Part shown: positions 25,136 to 32,756 of the stretch, in pieces | Layout: the number at the start of each line of letters is the position of its first letter | Numbering within the stretch: the stretch's first letter is position 1 | Assembly: GCA_944393415.1 (NCBI GenBank) | Contig: CALYAD010000066.1 | Coordinates: 1-35,945, forward strand | Length of the DNA stretch: 35,945 bases | Source of the DNA: an uncultured Clostridia bacterium | Lineage (GTDB): Bacteria; Bacillota; Clostridia; Oscillospirales; CAG-272 | Direction: 5' to 3' | The notes under the pieces: model-generated | What the model saw: only the letters and a program-made list of their open reading frames with translations | What the model was told of the DNA's origin: nothing | Database searches by the model: none | Program-made: the position numbers and the translations under genes

Positions 25136-26202
25136 TATCTGTTACCTCCGTTTTTTGCAGCATTGCGGATAGCGTCGAGCACCTGCTCCGGAGACGGTAT
25201 CATACCGCCCACGCGGTTGCAGAGCGTGACGGGTACCCGGCAGTCGATCGAGAGACGAACGTCCTCTATCATCTGACCCATGGAAAGCTCGACTGAAATG
25301 AATTCCTTAACGGTCTTAAGGGCATTTTCAAACGGGGCTTTCGGGAAGGGCCAAAGGGTTATGGGACGGATAAGCCCGACCTTGATGCCCTCTTTTCTTG
25401 CCTCGTTTATCGCGTTTTTGGATACTCTGGCGGCAATTCCGAAGGCGGCGATGCATATTTCCGCGTCCTCCATCATGTATTCCTCGTAAAGCGCCTCGTT
25501 TTTCTCGATTGCGGCGTAGCGCTCATATCGCTCGAAATTCATCTGCTCGAGCTTGTCGGGAGAGAGGAACAGGGAGTTGATAATATTGTGGGGACGGCTC
25601 ATTTTCGTACCTGTCACCGCCCATGGCTTTTCCGGCATAGGCTTTACCTCGATATCAAGCGCGACCGGCTCCATCATCTGACCCATCGTACCGTCTGCAA
25701 GTATCATAGTGGTCATTCTGTATTTATCGGCAAGCTCAAAGCCCTTAACCGTCAGCTCCGCCATTTCCTGAACTGATGCGGGTGCCAGAACTATCATATG
25801 ATAGTCGCCGTGACCGCTTCCGCGGGTAGCCTGAAAGTAGTCGGACTGGCTGGGCTGGATGCCTCCGAGTCCGGGACCGCCGCGCTGAACGTTAACGACA
25901 AGCGCCGGCAGATCCGCGCCCGCAAGATAGGAAAGTCCCTCGCTTTTAAGAGATATTCCGGGGCTTGATGAGGAGGTCATGACGCGCTTTCCGGTGGATG
26001 ATACTCCGTACACCATGTTTATCGCGGCGATTTCGCTTTCAGCCTGTAGGAAGGTTCCTCCTATTTTCGGCATTTTTTTAGCCATATACGCCGCTATCTC
26101 TGTCTGGGGTGTGATAGGATAACCGAAATAATGCCGGCATCCCGCAAGGATAGCCGCCTCGGCTATCGCTTCGTTTCCTTTCATAAGTACCTTTTCTGAC
26201 AT
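25135..26202 (-). CDS. vorB: 2-oxoacid:ferredoxin oxidoreductase, alpha subunit (VOR-type)
   Basis: The 355-residue alpha subunit: [73 protein letters not shown], and [20 protein letters not shown]. This sequence pattern is that of proteins annotated as 3-methyl-2-oxobutanoate dehydrogenase (ferredoxin) subunit VorB. With the other subunits it interconverts a branched-chain 2-oxoacid plus CoA with acyl-CoA, CO2 and reduced ferredoxin. The 2-oxoglutarate enzyme (KOR) is close in sequence, so specificity is argued from the Val T-box at the head of the operon. AAAGGTGA lies upstream, inside the end of the ferredoxin gene. Confidence 0.88.
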   Translation of the reverse strand: MSEKVLMKGNEAIAEAAILAGCRHYFGYPITPQTEIAAYMAKKMPKIGGTFLQAESEIAAINMVYGVSSTGKRVMTSSSSPGISLKSEGLSYLAGADLPALVVNVQRGGPGLGGIQPSQSDYFQATRGSGHGDYHMIVLAPASVQEMAELTVKGFELADKYRMTTMILADGTMGQMMEPVALDIEVKPMPEKPWAVTGTKMSRPHNIINSLFLSPDKLEQMNFERYERYAAIEKNEALYEEYMMEDAEICIAAFGIAARVSKNAINEARKEGIKVGLIRPITLWPFPKAPFENALKTVKEFISVELSMGQMIEDVRLSIDCRVPVTLCNRVGGMIPSPEQVLDAIRNAAKNGGNR

Positions 26203-26212
26203 CGGGTTTCAC

Positions 26213-26419
26213 TCACCTTTCCACTTTAATTATACAATCCGGGCACATTGTGGCGCAGAACGCGCAGCCTATGCAGTTCTCCTCGTGCGCGGCCTCCACG
26301 GGATGATGCCCCTTCTGGTTGATCTTGTCCGGCGAGAGCCGCAAAACGCCCTTCGGACAGGCGTCTATGCAAAGTCCGCAGCCCTTGCAGCTGTCGGTTT
26401 TAAAGGTTAATTTTGCCAT
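26213..26419 (-). CDS. 2-oxoacid:ferredoxin oxidoreductase, delta subunit (2x[4Fe-4S])
   Basis: A 68-residue ferredoxin-like subunit with two cluster motifs: CKGCGLCIDACPKG (11-24) and CIGCAFCATMCPDC, so all eight ligands are present. It should pass electrons between the TPP centre and external ferredoxin. AAGGAG is 9 bases ahead of the ATG. It is ten bases upstream of the alpha subunit and 43 bases downstream of the ParA-like ATPase gene. Confidence 0.92.
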   Translation of the reverse strand: MAKLTFKTDSCKGCGLCIDACPKGVLRLSPDKINQKGHHPVEAAHEENCIGCAFCATMCPDCIIKVER

Positions 26420-26462
26420 GACTTATTCTCCTTTTCGTATATTTTAGTGTTTACGCCATATT

Positions 26463-27266
26463 CTATATAATTTTTTTCTGAAGCGTTAACGGAAAGACCT
26501 CAGGCATCCGGGAGCTTATCTCGCCGTACAGATCGGCTCTGACCGTTGTCAGGGAGACCGGAAGTGAGGTAAGACGGGATATCTCATAAGCGTATCCGGC
26601 GGAGGAAAGGATATCCTCCGGGGTAGTTTCCGCGCCGAGATTCGAATTGTTGACCAGACCCGTAAAACGCAAACCGCAGGCTGTTTCTATCTCACGCATG
26701 ACCTCGAGCGTGTCGGAGGCGTTTCTTGTAAGAGGTCGGTATCGGTTTATCACCATGAGCATACTGTAATTGTCTTCCTCTATTATCGCCGGGACCAAGC
26801 GTCCGAGCGCGAGCGCGCCGCGGTCGTCTCCGCCGATATCGAGTACCATATGATAGCTTTTGTCGTCGGTTACCGCGTACATATCCTGAGGCAGAGCGGG
26901 AATATCTACGTTGCTGTTTGCGTATTCGGAACAGATAAGGCGTATTCCTGCCTCGCTTAACTCATTTATGCTGTCCTTGGTACGGAAATAGGGATTTACT
27001 ATGTCGAGGTCGGCGATTCCTACCTTGCCGCCGTTTCGTTTCAGAGCCAGCGCGTAATTTATCGCTATGTTGGTTTTTCCGCTGCCGTAGTGACCGAGAA
27101 AGAGAGTGAGCCTTTTCGGGTCACGCACACATTGCGGCAAAAACGCGTTATTGATTTCATTCGGCGTCATTGTTTGTTTACCGGCTTTCGCATATGAAAA
27201 AGCATTCCTTTCTTCGGGATCGCGGGCGCTGAAGCCGCCGCTGTAAGTAAAGAGCTTCTTAAACAT
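26463..27266 (-). CDS. P-loop ATPase of the ParA/MinD/CobB-like class
   Basis: A 267-residue nucleotide-binding protein. It has a P-loop FLGHYGSGKTNIAINYA (56-72), a switch-like VGIADLDIVNPYFRTKDS and a Walker B-like HMVLDIGGDDRG, followed by VINRYRPLT and VNNSN strands. This is the SIMIBI-class fold of MinD/ParA and cobyrinate amidase-like proteins. The lysine-rich deviant Walker A (KGG) of ParA is absent. The ATG overlaps the ligase stop as TAATG, and the first 32 residues are non-conserved-looking, with M33 as an alternative start. Its place between ligase and oxidoreductase suggests help in assembly, activation or cluster delivery for VOR; the sequence does not say which. Confidence 0.8.
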   Translation of the reverse strand: MFKKLFTYSGGFSARDPEERNAFSYAKAGKQTMTPNEINNAFLPQCVRDPKRLTLFLGHYGSGKTNIAINYALALKRNGGKVGIADLDIVNPYFRTKDSINELSEAGIRLICSEYANSNVDIPALPQDMYAVTDDKSYHMVLDIGGDDRGALALGRLVPAIIEEDNYSMLMVINRYRPLTRNASDTLEVMREIETACGLRFTGLVNNSNLGAETTPEDILSSAGYAYEISRLTSLPVSLTTVRADLYGEISSRMPEVFPLTLQKKII

Positions 27267-29554
27267 TACAGCTTATTACGCTGTATCTTTCCGCTGGTGG
27301 TCTTGGGAAGCTCGTCTCTGAATACCACCAGTCTCGGGTATTTATAAGGCGCGGTATGGGTTTTTACGTAATCCTGTATCTCCTTTTTCAGCTTTTCGGT
27401 GGGCTCGGTGTCTTTAGTAAGCACTATGCTCGCCTTGACTATCTGACCGCGCACCTCATCCGGAGCGGCGGAGACTCCGCATTCCAGAACGTACGGAAGC
27501 TCCATTATTACGCTTTCTATCTCAAAGGGACCGATACGGTAGCCGGAGGATTTTATAACGTCGTCCACCCGTCCTACATACCAGTAATAACCGTCCTCGT
27601 CCTTCCACGCCACGTCTCCGGTGTGGTAATATCCGTCGTGCCATACCTCGGCTGTTTTTTCGGGATTGTTGTAGTACCCGGTGAATAGACCGCAGGGCGC
27701 GCCGTCAGATACGTTTACGACTATTTCGCCTGTATCTCCCGCCGCGACCGGCTTACCCTCCGCGTCGATCAGCTCTATATCGTATATGGGAGCGGGCTTG
27801 CCCATAGATCCTATTTTATGCGGCGCTCCGACCATGTTGCCTATCATCATTGTGCTTTCGGACTGACCGAAGCCCTCAAGTATCTGAAGCCCTGTCGCCT
27901 TTTCGAACTGGCGGTAAACCTCGGGATTGAGCGCCTCGCCCGCGGTAGTCATATGCTTTACCGACGAAAAATCGTATTTTGATATATCCTGCTTTATCAT
28001 CATTCGCAGCATAGTGGGAGGAGCGCAGAAGGTCGTTATATGATATTTGGCGAACATAGGCAGTATGTCTGCGGCGTCGAAGCGGTCAAAATCGTAAACA
28101 AAGGTTGCAGCCTCACATAGCCACTGACCGTAGAGCTTTCCCCACATCGCCTTTGCCCATCCGGTGTCCGATATAGTCAGATGCAGTCCGTCCGGGTCGA
28201 CGTTATGCCAGTATTTTGCCGTATGAAAATGTCCTAAAGGATATTTGTGGTTATGCATCGCTATTTTGGGATAACCCGAGGTGCCTGAGGTGAAAAACAT
28301 CAAAAGCGGGTCGTCGCCGCCGGGGGAATCCTCGGTGCGGAGATAGTGAGAGCTGTAGAGAGGGTATTCCTCGTCAAAGCTTCTCCAGCCCTCGCGTTTC
28401 CCGCCTACGATCAGCTTATGTATAAGCTCAGGACAGTTTCTTGCGCCTTCTTCCGCCTGACGGGCGGTGTCGCCGTCCGCCGTACATATTATCGCGCTTA
28501 TCCCGGCTGAACGGAAACGGTATTCGAAATCGTGTGAAAGAAGCTGATTTGTGGCCGGTATGGCGATGGCGCCGAGCTTGTTCAGACCGAGCATAGCGAA
28601 CCAGAACTGGTAATGTCTCTTGAGCACCAGCATTACGCGGTCGCCCTTCTTTATCCCTATGGATTTGAAATAGTTTGCGCACTGGGCGGAGGCGCGTTTC
28701 ATATCTCCGAATGTGAAGCGGCGCTCGGTCTTATCCATTGAAACATGGAGCATGGCGAGCTTATCGGGCTCTCGCTGCGCGAGCGCGTCCACAATATCGA
28801 AGGCAAAATTGAATTTCTCGATATTTTTGAATCTGATTGATGTCGGCGTGCCGTTTTCGTTCTCGGTCACGTCTATGTATTTCTGATATATGCGTTCTTT
28901 AGTGTCCTTCTCGCTTCTCGGATTGTCCACGACGGCGCTTGCGTGAGTGAACTCCGGAATAGGCTCTCCTGTAGGATTCAGCACGATCGCGTAAAAAATA
29001 CAGTCCCGTCCGTTTACCGCGATCATTCCGTGAGGAGTGCCGCTGTCGTAATAAATACTGTCTCCGGGACCCAGCACCTCTCGGTGTTCTCCTACCTGTA
29101 CAAGCAGATGCCCGTCGATTATAAGGTCGCATTCCTGACCCGCGTGTGTGGTCAGCTCTATATCCCGGTGCTGCGCGTTCTCGTCATATGTACTGCGTAC
29201 ATAAAGCGGTTCCGCAATTCTGTTGCGGAAAGCGTACGCGAGGTTGTAATATGTCATCCCGTGAGCCCTCGCGACCTCCTGCCCGGCTCCGAAACGCGTG
29301 ACGGTATAGGATTTCAGCGTTGGGCTGTGTCCTTCTATTATATCTGTGACATTGACGTTAAGCGCCAGGGCGCAGCGGTAGATAAAGGCGAAATTCAGAT
29401 CGCTTTTACCCGCCTCGCACAAAAGGTATTCGTCTGTGCTGACGTCGGTTTTTTCCGCCATTTCCTCCGGTGTAAGCCCCTCGATCTCGCGCAGCTCCCG
29501 GATACGGCCCGCCATCTCGCGTATTTTTAAATCAAGACCGGTGATTTGCTCCAT
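27266..29554 (-). CDS. XRE-HTH / cupin / AMP-forming acyl-CoA ligase fusion (Val T-box operon)
   Basis: A 762-residue three-part protein. Residues about 10-70 are an XRE-type helix-turn-helix (IRELREIEGLTPEEMAEKTD). About 125-190 are a cupin (THAGQECDLIIDGHLLVQVG, DSIYYDSGTPHGMI). The rest is an acetyl-CoA-synthetase-like adenylating enzyme of the MACS/MbcS branch with MFFTSGTSGYPK, a GFGQSESTM loop, YHTGDVAWKDEDGYYWYVGR and the C-terminal SGKIQRNKL (catalytic K756). It would convert a short acid, ATP and CoA to acyl-CoA, AMP and PPi. ATG 29554 is chosen because homology to the paralogue begins there; GGAGG is 13 bases ahead. First gene of the ligase-ATPase-VOR operon behind a T-box reading GUA, hence probable isobutyrate use. 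The role of the HTH-cupin part is unknown. Confidence 0.85.
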   Translation of the reverse strand: MEQITGLDLKIREMAGRIRELREIEGLTPEEMAEKTDVSTDEYLLCEAGKSDLNFAFIYRCALALNVNVTDIIEGHSPTLKSYTVTRFGAGQEVARAHGMTYYNLAYAFRNRIAEPLYVRSTYDENAQHRDIELTTHAGQECDLIIDGHLLVQVGEHREVLGPGDSIYYDSGTPHGMIAVNGRDCIFYAIVLNPTGEPIPEFTHASAVVDNPRSEKDTKERIYQKYIDVTENENGTPTSIRFKNIEKFNFAFDIVDALAQREPDKLAMLHVSMDKTERRFTFGDMKRASAQCANYFKSIGIKKGDRVMLVLKRHYQFWFAMLGLNKLGAIAIPATNQLLSHDFEYRFRSAGISAIICTADGDTARQAEEGARNCPELIHKLIVGGKREGWRSFDEEYPLYSSHYLRTEDSPGGDDPLLMFFTSGTSGYPKIAMHNHKYPLGHFHTAKYWHNVDPDGLHLTISDTGWAKAMWGKLYGQWLCEAATFVYDFDRFDAADILPMFAKYHITTFCAPPTMLRMMIKQDISKYDFSSVKHMTTAGEALNPEVYRQFEKATGLQILEGFGQSESTMMIGNMVGAPHKIGSMGKPAPIYDIELIDAEGKPVAAGDTGEIVVNVSDGAPCGLFTGYYNNPEKTAEVWHDGYYHTGDVAWKDEDGYYWYVGRVDDVIKSSGYRIGPFEIESVIMELPYVLECGVSAAPDEVRGQIVKASIVLTKDTEPTEKLKKEIQDYVKTHTAPYKYPRLVVFRDELPKTTSGKIQRNKL

Positions 29555-29564
29555 AGTAATTACC

Positions 29565-29628
29565 ACGCCTCCGTTTATGCGAAGGCTACCTTTCCTTTCG
29601 AATATGTGCAGGCGACGCCTCCGTTTAT
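29565..29628 (-). repeat. 14-bp direct repeat with duplicated GGAGG before the ligase
   Basis: ATAAACGGAGGCGT occurs twice (29565-29578 and 29615-29628, minus strand), 50 bases apart, between the T-box terminator and the ligase ATG. Each copy carries a Shine-Dalgarno-like GGAGG. A third AGGAAAGG lies between them. Only the near copy is within reach of the annotated start. Confidence 0.6.
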
Positions 29629-29654
29629 CGTACACAGTCAGAGGCGGCATGCGG

Positions 29655-29949
29655 GACGAAAAGCGAAAGCGCCCGTCCCAAAGTTGAAATGCTTTGAGAC
29701 GAGCGCCGAAAAATATTTCTGCACACCCGCGGTACCACTCAAATTGCGGAAAAACCGCCGCTCCGGATCCTATCAATCCTTATGCCTTTACGCAGCAATC
29801 ACGGAGAGGTTCTACTTGCCGGACCACGGCTTTCTTCCTCCCGACTCAAAGGCTACAAACACGGAAAACATTCCGATGGCTTGCACCGACCGCCATCTCT
29901 CTGCAGGTCCGTTTTTCCGAGTACTCCTCGTCAACGTCTTTATCTGAAT
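29655..29949 (-). promoter_or_regulatory. T-box riboswitch, specifier GUA (Val)
   Basis: Leader of the ligase-VOR operon. Read on the minus strand it holds: a Stem I base with k-turn-like GUUGACGA and UGAGUC; AGUA on the 5' side of the specifier loop; the terminal arm CAGAGAGATGGC with GGTCGGTGCAA loop; the specifier GUA (29854-29856) followed by G and the CCUU lower helix; a Stem II with AAGTAGA S-turn; the T-box GAGTGGTACCGCGGGTG (about 29724-29740), whose UGGU would pair with an ACCA tRNA end; and a terminator GCGCUCGUCUCAAAG/CUUUGGGACGGGCGC (29669-29706) with T-rich tail. UUUGAG before the T-box can instead pair with CUCAAA of the terminator, giving the antiterminator. Uncharged tRNA-Val should therefore raise expression. 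Confidence 0.9.
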
Positions 29950-29955
29950 ATAGAT

Positions 29956-29984
29956 ATTTTAGCACAACTTTGGTGATTTGTCAA
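29956..29984 (-). promoter_or_regulatory. Promoter of the Val T-box operon
   Basis: On the minus strand TTGACA (29979-29984), a 17-base spacer and TAAAAT (29956-29961). It starts only about 50 bases after the stop of the upstream ligase gene (30032), with no clear terminator between, so some readthrough from that gene is possible. Confidence 0.88.
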
Positions 29985-30031
29985 GGGTTTTATCGAAATT
30001 ATTTTGAGAAAATTTTACCGATACAGGAGCA

Positions 30032-32299
30032 TTACAGCTTGTTTCTCTGTATTTTACCGCTTATGGTTTTAGGAAGTTCTGTCCGGAATTCCACTATTCT
30101 GGGATACTTATACGGTGCCGTATGCTTTTTGACGTAATTCTGAATATCCTTTTTGAGCTCTTCCGTCGGCTCAGTCCCCTTGACCAGTACTACGCTGGCT
30201 TTTACGACCTGGCCGCGTATCTCATCCGGAGCGGCGGAAACACCGCACTCCAGAACGTACGGAAGCTCCATTATTACGCTTTCTATCTCAAAGGGACCGA
30301 TACGGTAGCCGGAGGATTTTATAACGTCGTCAACACGTCCGACGTACCAATAAAATCCGTCCTCGTCCCTCCAGGCGGTGTCTCCGGTGTGATACGCTCC
30401 GTCATGCCAGACCTCTCTGGTCTTTTCTTCATTTTTATAGTAGCCGGCAAACAGACCGCAGGGGACTTTTTTATCGGTTCTGATTATTATTTCTCCTACC
30501 TCGCCGACGGGAACGGGATTGCCGTCGGGGTCTACAAGATCGACATCGTAGAGCGGAACGGGCTTTCCCATTGAGCCGAGCTTATGTGTTCCTCCTATGA
30601 GGTTGGCGATAGTCAGGGTAAGCTCGGTCTGTCCGAAGCCCTCCATTATCTGAAGACCTGTCGCTTTTTCAAACTGACGGTAAACCTCGGGATTGAGCGC
30701 CTCTCCCGCCGTTGTCATATGGCGTATGGAGGACAGATCGTATTTTGATATATCCTCCTTTATCATCATTCTCAGCATAGTCGGAGGCGCGCAGAATGTG
30801 GTTATATTATATTTTGCGAACATCGGGAGCAGGTCGGAGGCGTCGAAGCGGTCGAAATCATATGTAAATACCGCGCCCTCACACAGCCACTGACCGTAGA
30901 GCTTTCCCCATAACGCTTTTCCCCAGCCGGTATCGGATATAGTGAAATGCAGACCGTCGCTGCTCACGCCGTGCCAGTACTTGGCGGTGATGTAGTGTCC
31001 GAGAGGATACTGGTATGTGTGCGCGGCTATCTTCGGGTAGCCCGTAGTGCCGGAAGTGAAAAACATCAGCATCAGATCCTTGCCGCACGGGGTATCCTCA
31101 GTGCGCTGAAAATGCGTACTGAAAAGCGGGCATTCCTCACTGAAATCATGCCAGCCTTCACGCTTTCCACCGACAAGCACCTTTAGCTTCAGCGTAGGGG
31201 ATTCCGCTTCGGCAAGCTCTACCTGGTGCGCTGCGTCGCCGTCCGCCGTACATATTATCGCGCTTACGTCGGCGGCGTTGAAACGATAGGTATAATCGTG
31301 CTCCAGAAGCTGGTTTGTCGCCGGAATGGCAATCGCGCCGAGCTTGTGCAGTCCGAGTATGGAGAACCAGAATTGGTAATGGCGCTTGAGCACAAGCATG
31401 ACGCGGTCTCCTTTTTTGATTCCGAGTGACTTGAAGTAGTTCGCGCACTGTGCGGAATAGCGCTTCATATCGCCGAAGGTGAAGCGGCGTTCGGTCTTGT
31501 CGCGTGAGACGTGGAGCATAGCCAGCTTGTCGGGAGTCTTTTTCGCTATCGCGTCGACTACGTCGAAGGCGAAGTTGAATTTATCCTCGTTATGAAACTC
31601 AATTGATTCACAGTGACCGTTTTCGTCCTCTGTCGTGGAAATAAAGCTGTCGCAGACAAGACCGCTTGTTTTGTCGTATGACGGCATCAGAGTATCGCGG
31701 ATGACCGGTTCGGTCTCATCCTGACCGGGCATTACGACCGCGACGAAAAGGCAGTCCTGTCCGTCCACCGCGATCATTCCGTGGGGAGTGGAGCTGTTAT
31801 AATAGATGCTGTCTCCCTCGTCGAGATACTCGATGTTTTCCCCTACCTGTACCTTAAGGCGTCCCTTCATAACAATGTCGAATTCCTGTCCGGAATGCTT
31901 TGTAAGATGTATAGGGCGGTTCTGCAGCTCCTTACTGTATTCGTAACGAACCCAGTACGGTTCTGCTAATTTTTTACGGAAAAGGGGAGCTAAATTGCGG
32001 ATGACGATACCGTCCTCTCTTGCGGTCTCCTGACCGTTGCCTTTACGGGTAACGGTGTATGAGGAAAGATGCGCCGAGCGTCCTGCAAGAAGGTCTGTTA
32101 TCTCGATTCCGAACGCCAGCGCGCATTTATGTATAAATGTAAACGGGAAGTCGAGGTTTCCTTTTTCAAACTCACGGTAATCTTCGGCGCTTACCTCTGT
32201 CTTTTGAGCCATTTCTTCCTCGGTCATCCCGGAAATCTCCCGCATTTCTCTTATCCTCGCGGCGACCTCTTTTAGCTTACTTGCTTCTGATGTTGACAT
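30032..32299 (-). CDS. XRE-HTH / cupin / AMP-forming acyl-CoA ligase fusion (Ile T-box)
   Basis: A 755-residue paralogue of the ligase at 27266-29554, alike along its full length. XRE helix-turn-helix at about 12-72 (IREMREISGMTEEEMAQKTE), cupin at about 125-190 with H131, H135, E139 and H173 as candidate metal ligands, then the adenylating domain with MFFTSGTTGYPK (412-423), EGFGQTELT, YHTGDTAWRDEDGFYWYVGR and SGKIQRNKL (K749). It is preceded by its own promoter and a T-box with specifier AUC, so it is probably a 2-methylbutyrate (Ile precursor) ligase, while the paralogue serves Val. This pairing is inferred. The ribosome binding site AAAGGA is about 14 bases from the ATG. It is a single-gene unit unless transcription runs into the next operon. 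Confidence 0.85.
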   Translation of the reverse strand: MSTSEASKLKEVAARIREMREISGMTEEEMAQKTEVSAEDYREFEKGNLDFPFTFIHKCALAFGIEITDLLAGRSAHLSSYTVTRKGNGQETAREDGIVIRNLAPLFRKKLAEPYWVRYEYSKELQNRPIHLTKHSGQEFDIVMKGRLKVQVGENIEYLDEGDSIYYNSSTPHGMIAVDGQDCLFVAVVMPGQDETEPVIRDTLMPSYDKTSGLVCDSFISTTEDENGHCESIEFHNEDKFNFAFDVVDAIAKKTPDKLAMLHVSRDKTERRFTFGDMKRYSAQCANYFKSLGIKKGDRVMLVLKRHYQFWFSILGLHKLGAIAIPATNQLLEHDYTYRFNAADVSAIICTADGDAAHQVELAEAESPTLKLKVLVGGKREGWHDFSEECPLFSTHFQRTEDTPCGKDLMLMFFTSGTTGYPKIAAHTYQYPLGHYITAKYWHGVSSDGLHFTISDTGWGKALWGKLYGQWLCEGAVFTYDFDRFDASDLLPMFAKYNITTFCAPPTMLRMMIKEDISKYDLSSIRHMTTAGEALNPEVYRQFEKATGLQIMEGFGQTELTLTIANLIGGTHKLGSMGKPVPLYDVDLVDPDGNPVPVGEVGEIIIRTDKKVPCGLFAGYYKNEEKTREVWHDGAYHTGDTAWRDEDGFYWYVGRVDDVIKSSGYRIGPFEIESVIMELPYVLECGVSAAPDEIRGQVVKASVVLVKGTEPTEELKKDIQNYVKKHTAPYKYPRIVEFRTELPKTISGKIQRNKL

Positions 32300-32399
32300 T
32301 TTTTCGTACCATTCCTTTCTTACCCGGCGTTTTTATCTGTGCGCCGCGCTGAAATAAAAAATAAATTCTTTGACTTCAAGACGGTAAGCTTTTAAGTAA

Positions 32400-32671
32400 G
32401 AAAAAACACCCGTCTCAAAGATCTCTTTGAGACGGGTGTGAAAATATACCCGCGGTACCACTCAAATTGCAGCCGTTTGGCTGCCGCTCTGCGGAATCAA
32501 ACAATTCCTCGGCTTTTACGCAGTCGATACGGGAAACGTCTACTTGCATTCTGCTTTCGGGCTTCCGGCTCGGAAGTGATAGGTTATGACAGTATCTTCG
32601 CTGTCGGCTTACACCAGCCGCCGACTCTCTGTGAGCTTTAATACGCAACCGTCTTCGTCATTGCCTTTGTT
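32400..32671 (-). promoter_or_regulatory. T-box riboswitch, specifier AUC (Ile)
   Basis: Second T-box leader, same plan as the one at 29655-29949. Minus strand: Stem I base GGC-AAUGACGAAG pairing with CUUC-CGA-GCC; terminal arm ACAGAGAGTCGGC with GGCTGGTGTAA loop; specifier AUC (32578-32580) followed by A and the CUUC lower helix; Stem II with AAGTAGACG; T-box GAGTGGTACCGCGGGT (about 32447-32462, UGGU for an ACCA tRNA end); and a strong terminator ACACCCGUCUCAAAG-AGAU-CUUUGAGACGGGUGU (32406-32439) with six T. UUUGAG before the T-box competes for the terminator CUCAAA. Predicted to switch on when tRNA-Ile is uncharged. Confidence 0.9.
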
Positions 32672-32677
32672 TTTTAC

Positions 32678-32706
32678 AGTATATCACAATGTTTTGGGTT
32701 TGTCAA
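32678..32706 (-). promoter_or_regulatory. Promoter of the Ile T-box unit
   Basis: On the minus strand TTGACA (32701-32706), a 17-base spacer and TATACT (32678-32683). It lies 50 bases beyond the stop of the LRR lipoprotein gene; I see no terminator in between. Confidence 0.88.
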
Positions 32707-32756
32707 GTGCTTTTTGAAATTTTTTTTGCGATTTCAGAAAGATGTGAATTTTCAGA

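Noticed and set aside
29558..29776. In-frame N-terminal extension of the Val-type ligase into the T-box terminator
   Set aside because: The extra 74 residues cover the terminator region of the T-box, are absent from the paralogue and have no family features; the ATG at 29554 fits.
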